Positions 26,273 through 35,227 of a stretch of DNA of 64,000 bases are shown piece after piece. Below the pieces are notes generated by a model, which was not told where the DNA came from, ran no database searches, and saw only the letters and a program-made list of their open reading frames with translations. The stretch comes from Paenibacillus dakarensis. Lineage in GTDB: Bacteria > Bacillota > Bacilli > Paenibacillales > Paenibacillaceae. The stretch is from positions 1-64,000 of the forward strand of contig NZ_CDSE01000042.1 of NCBI RefSeq assembly GCF_001373415.1, written 5' to 3'. The translations under genes were made by a program, and so were the position numbers. The number at the start of each line of letters is the position of its first letter. Within the stretch, counting starts at the first letter, position 1.

Positions 26273-27406
26273 ATGAAGATAACGTTTATCGAACCTACTC
26301 CGAGTCCAAACTCCATGAAGCTTCACCTGGATGAAACACTCGAGCCGGGTATTCGCAAAACATATACAACTGATAATGAACGCTCTGCACCTGGTTGGAT
26401 CCGGGAGCTGCTTCATATTCCTGGCGTGAAAAGCGTATTTCACACCGCTGATTTCATTGCGCTTGACCGTAAGGGAAATGCAGATTGGCCTTCCATTCTT
26501 GGCGAGGTGCAAGAAAAATTCGGTCAGCAGGGACTTAAGACAGGCCTTGAGGATTCGGAGCAAGATGCCTCCGGTTTTGGAGAGGCTGAAGTATTTGTGC
26601 AGATGTTCCGGGGAATACCGATGCAGATTCGTGTGAAAGGCGGCGGCCGTGAAGAGCGCATTGCCCTTTCCCCCCGATTTACTCAAGCGGTGACCGAGGT
26701 TGCATCAGCTATGCTGATAAAGGAACGTAAACTGAAAGACTATGGCGTACGTTACGGCGAGCTTGCAGATATAGCACGCGAAGTGGAGCAAGAGCTTGAG
26801 GCCGCATATCCACAGGAACGATTGGATAAAGTGGTTGCGCAGGCAATCGCTCATGGTATGAAGGATGAAGAATTTGTGGAGCAGCGCCGGAAACTGACAG
26901 ATGAAGAAATACAGGCGGCCATGCAAAATCCGGACTGGCGTGTACGCTATGCTGCTTTTGAACTGCTCGAGCCGAAGGAAGAGCATATATCCATTCTATC
27001 CGGCGCTTTGAAGGATCCGAAAATGCAGATCCGGCGTCTGGCTGTTGTATATCTCGGAGATCTTCGCACACCCCAAGCGATGGAGCTGCTGTATGAGGCC
27101 ATGCGTGACGATTCGCCCGCCGTACGTCGTACAGCCGGGGATACATTGTCCGATATCGGTGATGCTGCTGCTACACCGGTTATGATGGAGTCACTGAAGG
27201 ACAGCAGCAAGCTGGTACGCTGGCGTGCAGCACGCTTCCTGTATGAAGTGGGTACAGAGGAAGCTCGTCCTGCGCTTGAAGAGGCAGCTAAGGATCCTGA
27301 GTTTGAAGTAAGCCTGCAGGCCAGAATGGCACTGGAGAGAATTGAGTCCGGTGAAGAGGCAGCCGGAACAGTATGGCAGCAAATGGCCAAGAGATCCAAG
27401 AAGTAA
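26273..27406 (+). CDS. cvfC: Conserved virulence factor C-like protein (NifU-N plus HEAT repeats)
   Basis: A 377-residue protein of the CvfC family (YpgR in Bacillus subtilis). Residues 1-90 match the Nfu/NifU N-terminal domain (FIEPTPSPNSMKLHLDETL, VKSVFHTADFIALDRKG). Residues from about 205 on are HEAT-like repeats (DWRVRYAAFELL, KMQIRRLAVVYLGDL, SPAVRRTAGDTLSDIG, SKLVRWRAARFLYEVG). In Staphylococcus aureus CvfC affects virulence gene expression; the molecular role is unknown. A scaffold role linked to iron-sulphur metabolism is plausible from the Nfu domain but not shown. AAGGAGG precedes the ATG. Confidence 0.85.
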   Translation: MKITFIEPTPSPNSMKLHLDETLEPGIRKTYTTDNERSAPGWIRELLHIPGVKSVFHTADFIALDRKGNADWPSILGEVQEKFGQQGLKTGLEDSEQDASGFGEAEVFVQMFRGIPMQIRVKGGGREERIALSPRFTQAVTEVASAMLIKERKLKDYGVRYGELADIAREVEQELEAAYPQERLDKVVAQAIAHGMKDEEFVEQRRKLTDEEIQAAMQNPDWRVRYAAFELLEPKEEHISILSGALKDPKMQIRRLAVVYLGDLRTPQAMELLYEAMRDDSPAVRRTAGDTLSDIGDAAATPVMMESLKDSSKLVRWRAARFLYEVGTEEARPALEEAAKDPEFEVSLQARMALERIESGEEAAGTVWQQMAKRSKK

Positions 27407-27428
27407 CATGAAATGTTATATTTAACCA

Positions 27429-27458
27429 TTGATTATAGCAAGGAACTTGCCTTATACT
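27429..27458 (+). promoter_or_regulatory. Sigma-A promoter of the lysine riboswitch/lysP transcript
   Basis: TTGATT (27429-27434) and TATACT (27453-27458) are 18 bases apart. The expected transcription start is about 30-40 bases before the riboswitch core. Confidence 0.6.
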
Positions 27459-27506
27459 TAGACTCTCTTTAATAATAAAATAAATAACTGGATAGCCTCA
27501 TCATTC

Positions 27507-27692
27507 CAAGATGAGGTAGAGGTTGCGAATATGATTAGTAAACGTGGCGAGGTGAAGAGAACACCGGTGACTCACGATTGAAAGGCATCTTCGCCGAAGT
27601 AGGTATGTGCTCTCTTGTACCGCCTGCTGGGTCCGCTCCTGAAAGGGACGGAACTGTCACGGGAATTTCGCCCGTGTTGTGCTATCTTCATA
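27507..27692 (+). ncRNA. Lysine riboswitch (L box)
   Basis: The 5' part has GATGAGGTAGAGG and an AGTA element, the middle has GGCATCTTCGCCGAAG, and the 3' part has CTGGGTCCG and AACTGTCACGG. These are the conserved lysine riboswitch blocks in correct order. P1 can form between ATGAGGTAG (27511-27519) and CTATCTTCAT (27682-27691). The downstream gene is a lysine-permease-like transporter, which fits a transcriptional off-switch when lysine is abundant. Confidence 0.93.
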
Positions 27693-27712
27693 GGGGTTGA
27701 TGCGGTATTACC

Positions 27713-27750
27713 AAATAAGGCCGCAGGGATAACCTGCGGCCTTATTTATG
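27713..27750 (+). terminator. Expression-platform terminator of the lysine riboswitch
   Basis: A perfect 15-bp stem (AAATAAGGCCGCAGG/CCTGCGGCCTTATTT) with loop GATAA, 20 bases after P1 and about 55 bases before the permease start. Its formation with bound lysine would stop transcription. The T tract is imperfect. Confidence 0.85.
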
Positions 27751-27802
27751 TTATTCGATAAATTTATGTCTCGAGATATCATGAAAGAATGGAGTGTTCA
27801 AC

Positions 27803-29254
27803 ATGGGACGCAATAAAGCACCTGCAACTTCTCTTAAACCAAGTCTGAAGGCACGTCATATGACAATGATTGCCCTTGGCGGCTCGATCGGAACCGGTCT
27901 GTTCCTTGCAAGCGGAAGCGCCATCTCTTCAGCAGGACCCGGCGGAGCTCTGATCGCATATGCAGCCGTAGGCTTGATGGTTTATTTTCTAATGACAAGT
28001 CTGGGGGAACTGGCAACCTATCTGCCGGATTCCGGTTCCTTCAGCACCTATGCCACACGCTTTGTTAGTCCTGCGTTTGGCTTTGCCGTGGGCTGGAACT
28101 TCTGGTACAACTGGGCGGTAACGATTGCCGCCGAGCTTGCGGCTGCTACTGTAATTATCAAATTCTGGTTTCCGGACAGCCCGTCCTTCCTGTGGAGCCT
28201 TTTGTTCCTCGGGATTATGTTTGGTCTGAATTTTCTGTCTACCAAGGGTTACGGGGAATCCGAATACTGGTTTGCGATGATCAAGATTACGACTGTCATC
28301 CTGTTCCTGATCGTCGGCGTATCGATGATCTTTGGTATCCTCGGCGGTGAAGCTGTCGGCTTCACGAACTTTAATATGGACGGCGGTTCTGTACATGGTG
28401 GATTCTTCGCCCTCGTCGGTGTATTCATGGCTGCCGGCTTCTCGTTTCAAGGCACCGAGCTTATCGGTGTGGCTGCGGGAGAAAGTGAGAATCCGCGCGA
28501 AAATGTACCCCGGGCAATTCGTCAGGTATTCTGGCGCATTCTTATATTTTATATCTTTGCTATTCTGGTTATCGGTTTGCTTATTCCTTATACCGATCCA
28601 AGTCTGCTGCAGTCGGGCGTGGACAATATCGGCGTCAGCCCATTCACTCTGGTCTTTGAGAAGGCGGGTCTTGCCTTTGCCGCTTCCGTGATGAATGCCG
28701 TTATTCTAAGCTCTGTATTGTCAGCGGGTAATTCTGGTATGTATGCATCCACTCGGGTGCTTTATGCAATGGCCAAGCAGGGGATGGCTCCCAAATGGCT
28801 CGGCAGGCTTAATAACCGCGGTGTGCCTGTATATGCCCTAATCGTAACTGCTTCTATAGGTATGCTTGCTTTCCTAGCCTCCTTCTTCGGAGACGGTGTG
28901 GTCTACATCTGGCTTCTGAATGCATCAGGCATGTGCGGATTTATTAACTGGCTAGCCATTGCCGTCAGCCATTACCGCTTCCGGAAAGCCTACATTGCAC
29001 AAGGCCATGATCTGAAGGAATTACCGTTTCGTGCTCGCTGGTTCCCGTTCGGTCCTATATTTGCATTCGTACTCTGTCTGATCGCGATTATTGGACAAGG
29101 CGGGTTTAGCGGCGAAATCGACTGGTATACGATCATTGCTACCTATTTCAGCATTCCGCTCTTCATAGCCATCTGGTTCGGTTATCGAATCGTGAAGAAA
29201 AGCCGGATCGTTCCGCTTCAGGAATGCGATCTCAGCACGCCGAAGCATCTTTAA
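27803..29254 (+). CDS. lysP: Lysine-specific amino acid permease
   Basis: A 483-residue APC-superfamily permease with about twelve membrane helices. Family segments are ALGGSIGTGLFLASG in helix 1 (substrate and backbone binding), FQGTELIGVAAGES in helix 6, and STRVLYAMAKQGMAPKW in helix 8. Length and pattern fit LysP, and the lysine riboswitch just upstream makes lysine the best substrate call. The ATG at 27803 follows GGAG at 8-base spacing; a GTG at 27794 overlaps that site. Confidence 0.9.
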   Translation: MGRNKAPATSLKPSLKARHMTMIALGGSIGTGLFLASGSAISSAGPGGALIAYAAVGLMVYFLMTSLGELATYLPDSGSFSTYATRFVSPAFGFAVGWNFWYNWAVTIAAELAAATVIIKFWFPDSPSFLWSLLFLGIMFGLNFLSTKGYGESEYWFAMIKITTVILFLIVGVSMIFGILGGEAVGFTNFNMDGGSVHGGFFALVGVFMAAGFSFQGTELIGVAAGESENPRENVPRAIRQVFWRILIFYIFAILVIGLLIPYTDPSLLQSGVDNIGVSPFTLVFEKAGLAFAASVMNAVILSSVLSAGNSGMYASTRVLYAMAKQGMAPKWLGRLNNRGVPVYALIVTASIGMLAFLASFFGDGVVYIWLLNASGMCGFINWLAIAVSHYRFRKAYIAQGHDLKELPFRARWFPFGPIFAFVLCLIAIIGQGGFSGEIDWYTIIATYFSIPLFIAIWFGYRIVKKSRIVPLQECDLSTPKHL

Positions 29255-29278
29255 TTCATAGTATATATATTAAAACGG

Positions 29279-29310
29279 GGCCATCTCTTTCGGGATGGTC
29301 TCTTTTTCTT
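29279..29310 (+). terminator. Terminator of lysP
   Basis: A 7-bp stem with one G-T pair (GGCCATC/GATGGTC), followed by TCTTTTTCTT, about 25 bases past the stop codon. Confidence 0.75.
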
Positions 29311-29322
29311 GCTGTTGCTGCT

Positions 29323-29420
29323 GTTCGGAGACGCTACGGGGACGAATTATTCCTACAATCGCTGCTCTACTCCAATTTCCTGAACTTGTATTAGTCAACG
29401 GTAATTAGAGCACAAAGCAT
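29323..29420. repeat. Degenerate copy of a dispersed palindromic repeat
   Basis: The core CTCCAATTTCCTGAA (29370-29384) is shared with the intact palindrome at 61075-61128. The left flank GGGGACGAA, ATTCC and ACAA blocks recur in the same order, inverted, on the right side of that copy. The right arm here has decayed to GGTAATTAGAGCACAAAG. The stretch 29421-29579 has a short AGCTTTCC/GGAAAGCT hairpin but no gene. Confidence 0.55.
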
Positions 29421-29579
29421 ATGCTTTCGATGTTAGCTTTCCTTCGGAAAGCTTTTAGGCGAACGCTGACTAAACCATCCCTTTTTAAAAGGGTCGTGCG
29501 ACAGCCAATTTACAAGAGAATGATTCTTTGTAAACTCAATATACATTTCCCTGCCAATGATATTGACCAAAAAAACAAA

Positions 29580-29618
29580 CATGGCGGTGCCCGGGATAAT
29601 CTCCCTGACACCGCCATG
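29580..29618 (-). terminator. Terminator of the transglutaminase-like gene
   Basis: A 10-bp stem (CATGGCGGTG/CACCGCCATG) with an inner GGGA/TCCC pairing, followed on the minus strand by TTTGTTTTTTT. It lies 9 bases past the stop codon. Confidence 0.9.
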
Positions 29619-29626
29619 AGCTGTAA

Positions 29627-30769
29627 TTACCACGATATATGAACTTTTAGGTCATCCGTTTCATCCAGAAGACTGTGATAGTATCGAATCGAGCCCACCC
29701 CGGATTTACGCTGAAGATCCTGCAGCACCACAAGCAGGTCTGTTTCCTTCCCGTCAAACCGGAATAGCAGCTCCGACTTTCCTGCTTTACTCGCTGACTT
29801 CACCTTTCCCTGTAAATCACCATAGGTTCTTACGATTCCTTTTTTCTCGTAAAGATGATATTCCAGGTCTTTGATCAGCTTCAGGTAAACTTTAGTTTTG
29901 CCGGAATCTTCAGATACTAAGGTACTCAGGGTGTTTCGGTATAATGTATTGGCTTTAGGATAGGTTTTGATCCATATATGGTCTTTTTCCATTTGTGCAT
30001 CTGTCAAAAGATAATACGTATAGGATATCTCACCGTCACGGTTAGGAACCGGATCGTTCCATGTCGTATCCAGGTGATACCACTTCCCATCCAACAGCAC
30101 GAGATTCCAAGCATGCAGCTGTCCTCCCGGATTTCCCTCTGCATAAGCTGTACCTTCTACGATTTTATTTGGAATCCCTGCTTCCTTCAGCAGCTTATAT
30201 GTCAGCAAGGAATATCCCTGACACACAGTGCTTCCTGAGCTCAATCCATCATAGGCAGTATATTTCTGAAGTGATGTATCATATTTCAGATTTAGAATAA
30301 CCCAATCGTTAATGACCTTCACTTTCTCATGATCGTTCATCCCCGGCTTCAGGAGCACTTTCAGAATCTCCTTCACTTTCCGGTTCACATAAGCGGTCTG
30401 CTCCGCCGTTTCACGGTAGCTTAGCCGGACCGTGACGTCTGCGGTGCTCGAGGTTCCGCGGTAATCATAGCTATAACTAGCAATGGTATATTGAATATAA
30501 GGATCGCTTTCCATCGCTTGATCCAGCGCTTCCTTCAGCTGTGCCTTTAACGACTTGGTCTGGCCCTGATACACAAAACGAACGGTTGACTCCCTGCTAT
30601 TCATGGCTGCGAGCAGCTTATGCTGAATCTCGCTGACAGATTTTACAACCGCTTTACTGGAATTGGCATAAACATCACTGAGTTCAACCGGTTCAGGAAC
30701 TGCAGCTACAGTTACCGCTAGAGTCCCGACCAGCAGCAGTTTCAGCCATGCCGACCGGCTCAGTTTCAT
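29627..30769 (-). CDS. Secreted transglutaminase-like domain protein
   Basis: A 380-residue exported protein with a signal peptide (about 1-24, then a VPEPVEL start). Residues about 140-245 form a transglutaminase-like core with the full Cys-His-Asp triad: C183 in GSTVCQGYS, H219 in QLHAWNLV and D234 in LDTTWNDP. An N-terminal helical part and a C-terminal alpha/beta part flank it. Family members in Firmicutes act as cell-surface proteases or cross-linking enzymes; the specific reaction is unknown. Conserved triad residues suggest activity. A single gene. Confidence 0.82.
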   Translation of the reverse strand: MKLSRSAWLKLLLVGTLAVTVAAVPEPVELSDVYANSSKAVVKSVSEIQHKLLAAMNSRESTVRFVYQGQTKSLKAQLKEALDQAMESDPYIQYTIASYSYDYRGTSSTADVTVRLSYRETAEQTAYVNRKVKEILKVLLKPGMNDHEKVKVINDWVILNLKYDTSLQKYTAYDGLSSGSTVCQGYSLLTYKLLKEAGIPNKIVEGTAYAEGNPGGQLHAWNLVLLDGKWYHLDTTWNDPVPNRDGEISYTYYLLTDAQMEKDHIWIKTYPKANTLYRNTLSTLVSEDSGKTKVYLKLIKDLEYHLYEKKGIVRTYGDLQGKVKSASKAGKSELLFRFDGKETDLLVVLQDLQRKSGVGSIRYYHSLLDETDDLKVHISW

Positions 30770-30907
30770 GGATACACCCGCCCTTCGTCTTCCACACTCG
30801 ACTGCATGGTTATTGTATCATATTACCCATAGGCCGAACGCTTCAAATTTTAACTTTCTGAAACGAAGCAAAGATATGCGCTGGAAAAGCAGCTGGAGCA
30901 ACGTTTT

Positions 30908-33250
30908 CTACCACATATATTCTTTCAAGAATGAATCGCTTTTTCCTGCAAGCTTAGACAAACGCAGGAGTACATCAGCTGCCTCTGCACGGGTAACAAT
31001 CTGCTGAGGCATATACTTGCCGTCTACAGGCTGGATTAATCCCAGCTTCATCGTAATGATTGCAGCTCCCTTATTTACGATCTTATCCGAATCACTGACA
31101 CCTGGAACCTGATCGTCTTTCGTAAAAGAAAGCGCCAGCTTCTCATACTTTAATATCCTTGTCAGCATAAATGCCAGTTCATCCCGGGACAATTTGCGCT
31201 CTGTACTGAAGGAAGCTTCCGGGTCATAAGGAAGCCAATTCTGTGCAACCAGAGCTTGAATTGCATTATAATATTTATCCTCCGGCTTCAGACTTCCATA
31301 AGCCGCTGTATTATATCCCTCCTGCTGTTCTACCGATGGATTCAGGGCTCTGGCAACGTACAAGTACCAATCCCCTGTCGTGATTTCCTGATCAGGAAAG
31401 ACCTTCTGGTCCGCATCCGGAACAAGTACACGGGACTGAACCATTTTATCGAGTGCAGCCTCTGATTTATGTCCCTTCGTATCCTGTGCCTGGCCAGCTG
31501 CTATATTCAAGTATTCCGCCGGCAGCGTATTCCGCCATTTCCCGGTTACCGCATCCAGCGGCAGTGAAATGTCATACCATGAGCCTGCATCCTTTCTTGA
31601 AGGAGCATACACTAATTTCGACTGCAGCTCAGGTGAGCCGTCTACCGATATATAGCCGCCATATTGCGCAACCTTCAGCTTCAGCTCTGTATCCTTTAGG
31701 AAGGCTGCCTTCGCTTCCTCTTCAGTTACCACCGGCTTGGTGTTTAGCGGCAGTTCTGATATTTTTGCAGCATAATAGCTGCTAAAGCGGTTCAATTGTC
31801 CGTCTGTTCCGATCATCAATGAAATATGGTCACCCATAATGGGTATTCCGCCTGCATAGCGGGTAAATGAGAATTGATAGTTCGGATATGATTCACTTTT
31901 TCCCGGCTCTGTGATGGATGTTAGCTTCCATTCCTTAGCCGCATCCGGCACTAATTTCGAGACGGTGGTGAAAGCCATCTGCTCAGCCTCTTGTTTCGAA
32001 ATGTTCTTGGCTCCAGGCTCTTTGTCCTTATCCGGTCCTGACTCATAGCGATAAAAATACTTGTTGTATTCATAAATTTGACCTGTCTTCGCATCAACCT
32101 CTACCGCAAGTTCTCTGCCAAAAGGCGTGTTATCATTGTTTCTATACGAGATGCTCCACACACTCGAATCCTTATCATTCCAGCGCTTGCCCAGCCGTTT
32201 GCTGCTTACCTTATATTTAGCCGGAATCGTTATATGCGACTCCACCCATTGTACTGCTTCCTCTCCACTTGCCAGCGGCTTCGGTGAAGGTGTAAAGCCT
32301 TCTTTGCCAGCCGGGATCTCCACGGGTTTGTATTGATCCGCCTTAGCCGGTTCTCCCATCATGTCGAGCATCTTTCCCGTATTGGCATCAATCGAAAGAT
32401 TGGATCCGGTTTTCGGGACATATCCCAAGAAATAAGGTCCGGTTGACCGGCCATACTGGGTTGAAGGAATATAGGAAAGTTCTGCTGCGAACGATTTCTC
32501 ATATATCTTCATTGCCTCAGCCGCAGAAATTTTCGCTGTAGTAGAGATTGCTGCGTTTTGGGTCTGATTCCGATTAAAGGAAAATATTCTTCCTTGGTCA
32601 TCAATACTTAAACTAATCGTATTCCCATCGAATTGAACTCCGTTTACAGATACGTTGTAATAGAAGTCATAGGTAGGCGGACTAAATAATGCTCCTCCCC
32701 CCATGTACATTGGATTTTCATTCAAATCGTTAACATTGATGTTCTTCATGTTCTGTTTGATCCATTCCTGTGCTTTCTTGGAAGCGTCCTCCCGGCTCAG
32801 GGATGGCCCATTCCCTTCCCCTAATGCAGTTAGCAGATCGCGCGGAATATGTACGGATACAACTTCACCTGTGACTGCATTTACAGATCCGCTGAAGCCA
32901 GAACTGGCATTACCTCTTTGAAAAGAGAACATAACCTCCCAAACCTTTAACCCCTTGCCATAATTGTTCTGTTCCGAGAGCTCCACACTCGATACAGTAG
33001 CTTTTCTCAGCAGAGGGAACAACCTCTTGATTGTCTCTTCGGCCTGCTTACCCGAGATTTTGGCACCCGCTGGAATCTCTGAGCTAATATCTTGACTGGC
33101 ATTCTTCGCCTTGGCTTCTACCTCTGTCTTGTTAACGCTGACTGTCTCATTATTCCCATCCCCCCATACAGGCTGGGCAAGACAAAGCATCGCCGTAACA
33201 GCACATACGGCAGACTTCATCTGGACAGATTTTGTAGACTTGTTCTTCAA
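30908..33250 (-). CDS. YcdB/YcdC repeat protein with C-terminal S-layer homology domains
   Basis: About 780 residues. The export signal is MKSAVCAVTAMLCLAQP after a short basic leader. Two YcdB/YcdC-type units (PepSY-like folds, with YNVSVNGVQFDGNTISLSID and YQFSFTRYAGGIPIMGDHIS) occupy the middle. The C-terminus has S-layer homology segments (LSRDELAFMLTRILKY and VTRAEAADVLLRLSKLAG), which anchor proteins to cell-wall polymers. PepSY units often inhibit peptidases, so a surface inhibitor role is possible. The likely start is a TTG at 33250 with AAGGGAG at 8 bases; the frame is open to 33310 with no better site. Confidence 0.8.
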   Translation of the reverse strand: MKNKSTKSVQMKSAVCAVTAMLCLAQPVWGDGNNETVSVNKTEVEAKAKNASQDISSEIPAGAKISGKQAEETIKRLFPLLRKATVSSVELSEQNNYGKGLKVWEVMFSFQRGNASSGFSGSVNAVTGEVVSVHIPRDLLTALGEGNGPSLSREDASKKAQEWIKQNMKNINVNDLNENPMYMGGGALFSPPTYDFYYNVSVNGVQFDGNTISLSIDDQGRIFSFNRNQTQNAAISTTAKISAAEAMKIYEKSFAAELSYIPSTQYGRSTGPYFLGYVPKTGSNLSIDANTGKMLDMMGEPAKADQYKPVEIPAGKEGFTPSPKPLASGEEAVQWVESHITIPAKYKVSSKRLGKRWNDKDSSVWSISYRNNDNTPFGRELAVEVDAKTGQIYEYNKYFYRYESGPDKDKEPGAKNISKQEAEQMAFTTVSKLVPDAAKEWKLTSITEPGKSESYPNYQFSFTRYAGGIPIMGDHISLMIGTDGQLNRFSSYYAAKISELPLNTKPVVTEEEAKAAFLKDTELKLKVAQYGGYISVDGSPELQSKLVYAPSRKDAGSWYDISLPLDAVTGKWRNTLPAEYLNIAAGQAQDTKGHKSEAALDKMVQSRVLVPDADQKVFPDQEITTGDWYLYVARALNPSVEQQEGYNTAAYGSLKPEDKYYNAIQALVAQNWLPYDPEASFSTERKLSRDELAFMLTRILKYEKLALSFTKDDQVPGVSDSDKIVNKGAAIITMKLGLIQPVDGKYMPQQIVTRAEAADVLLRLSKLAGKSDSFLKEYMW

Positions 33251-33539
33251 TTCATCCGCTCCCTTCAATAGTTCAGCATTTTTCAAAATACTGACCCGGA
33301 ACTGTACCATGCTCTTACATGCATTGGTGAGCTAAATCTAAAGAGTGATCTGTGCAGCAAGGCCATAATAACTCTCCTACAGTAGTAACAATCGTAAGCG
33401 GTATATGGTTACGCCTTTTTTTCATATTCTTTTCTTAGAGAACACAAAACACCACACAGCATCTCACTCTATTTCTTATGTCTCTAATCTCCGAAAGATG
33501 ACCTGCCCTGTCCTAAAAATATAAAATAATACACAAAAA

Positions 33540-33567
33540 ACGCTGTCCCTCATCCAAGGAACAGCGT
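33540..33567 (-). terminator. Terminator of the xylA-xylB transcript
   Basis: A stem ACGCTGT/ACAGCGT, extended by further pairing inside, with a T run on the minus strand. It lies 33 bases downstream of the end of the xylB reading frame. Confidence 0.82.
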
Positions 33568-33599
33568 AAATCTTCATTCTTATCTAGCTGCGTATATCG

Positions 33600-35094
33600 T
33601 TAATCGCGGAACTCCATCAATTGACTGCTCAGCTCGCGGGTTGAATGGTATACCTTCTGATACATGGCAAACAGTTTATTGTATCTTTCCACCGTTTCCG
33701 GGTTCGGCTTGTATGACTGTGCCGGACGCAAGAATGCAGCCGCGCATTCCTGAAGACTTGGAAACCATCCGCAGCCGTAGGCCGCCAGCATGGCAGCACC
33801 CATCGCCGGACCCTGCTCGCTTTCAAGCTTCACAATCTCCGCATTAAATATATCTGCCTGCATCTAGCCAGTCTGCATTCTTTGCACCCCCGCCGATCGA
33901 AATCACCGAGTCGATTGTGCTTCCGGAAGCCCGCAGAATATCAATCGATTCACGAAGAGAGAATGTGATTCCTTCAAGTACGGAGCGTGCAAAGTGTGGA
34001 AGCTTATGACTTGCATCTATGCCAATAAAGCTGCCGCGAATGTTCGCATCCGGATGCGGCGTCCGCTCCCCGACAATATACGGCGTAAACAGCAAGCCTC
34101 CGCTGCCTGCAGGGATGTCACCGATTCCACCCAGCAGCTCACCAAACGAAACGTCAGGTGCAAAGGTTCTTTTAAACCATTCAAGGCTGTAGCCTGCGGC
34201 AAGAGTTACCCCCATAATATAATAGGCATCCTTCTCACCATGATTGAAAAAATGCACCTTGCCTTCAAAATCGACGTCCTTGCGCTCTTCATAGGCAAGC
34301 ACCACTCCGGATGTTCCTACACTGCACATCGTCTGTCCTGCCGCAAGGATCCCGGCTCCGATTGCTCCGCATGCGTTGTCTGCGCCACCGGCAAACACTT
34401 TAGTCTCAGATAATAAGCCGGACTGTTCAGCAATTTCAGGAAGAAGCGTTCCGCATAGATCAAACGATTCCACCAGCGAAGGACAGATCGAATGCGGAAG
34501 CTCAAAGGCATCAAGTATATCAGGGCTCCAGGCTTTGCCTGTCACATCCAGAAGAAGCGTTCCTGCTGCATCGGAGTAATCCATATCAAGCTTTCCGGTT
34601 AACCGGTAACGGACATAATCTTTGGGTAACACGAACACTGCTGCTTGCTGGAAGAGTTCTGGTTCATGCTCCTGAACCCAGAGAATCTTAGGCAGTGTGA
34701 ATCCTTCGAGGGCACGGTTGCGGGCAATGCGCAGCAGGTCACCGCCGAGTGTCTTCTCGATTCGCCGGCACTGCTCTGTTGTGCGTGTGTCATTCCACAG
34801 AATAGCCGGACGGAGCACCTTACCCTCTTCGTTTAACAGTACCAGACCATGCATTTGTCCTGAAAAGCTTAAACCTTCAATTTCAGCCGGCTCGATCGCA
34901 GTGTCTTCCATTAACCGTTTCAGAGAAAGCAGTGTCTTCTCTACCCAGTCCTCCGGGCGCTGCTCGCTAAACCCGGGTTTCGGCTGGCTGAGCGGATAAG
35001 ATTCTGAATGCTCAGCCACCACTTTTCCACTGCGGTCTACCAGAACAGTCTTAACCGCGCTTGTACCCAGATCAACCCCTATTACGTAACTCAT
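33600..35094 (-). pseudogene. xylB: Xylulokinase xylB, interrupted by a frameshift
   Basis: FGGY-family xylulokinase, about 499 residues if repaired. The first 410 residues are intact (MSYVIGVDLGTSAVKT start, GGADNACGAIGAGIL with the catalytic aspartate, ISIGGGAKNADWL). At position 33864 the frame is lost: after the Trp-Leu codons one base stands where a three-base codon is expected, so translation runs to DAGRYI and stops. The remaining family sequence (MQADIFNAEIVKLESEQGP to the C-terminus) continues in another frame from 33863 to 33600. The event is a 2-base loss or 1-base gain. It is either a real mutation or a sequencing error. AGGAGG precedes the start. Confidence 0.85.
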
Positions 35095-35123
35095 CCTGAT
35101 TCCTCCTCATGGTTGGCCGCAGC

Positions 35124-35193
35124 GGGTCAGCATTTTGCTGATCCTTTCGGCCTGAAACAGTTTCACCGGCGCCCTTAACGGGTGCCGGTGAAA
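35124..35193 (-). promoter_or_regulatory. Two stem-loops between xylA and xylB
   Basis: Two adjacent hairpins in the intercistronic gap: GGGTCAGCA/TGCTGATCC (35124-35144) and TTTCACCGGCGCCC/GGGTGCCGGTGAAA (35161-35193, one G-T pair). Neither is followed by a T run on the minus strand, so they are better read as processing or stability elements than as terminators. Confidence 0.55.
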
Positions 35194-35227
35194 TTCTCAT
35201 TTATTACGTTTCAGCACCGTATATTGC

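Noticed and set aside
26705-27429. Minus-strand frames opposite the CvfC-like gene
   Set aside because: They are antisense to HEAT repeats, show no family resemblance and have no ribosome binding sites.
33844-33866. Programmed frameshift in xylB
   Set aside because: No slippery run or downstream structure typical of programmed frameshifting was seen, and FGGY kinases are not known to use it. A mutation or read error is simpler.
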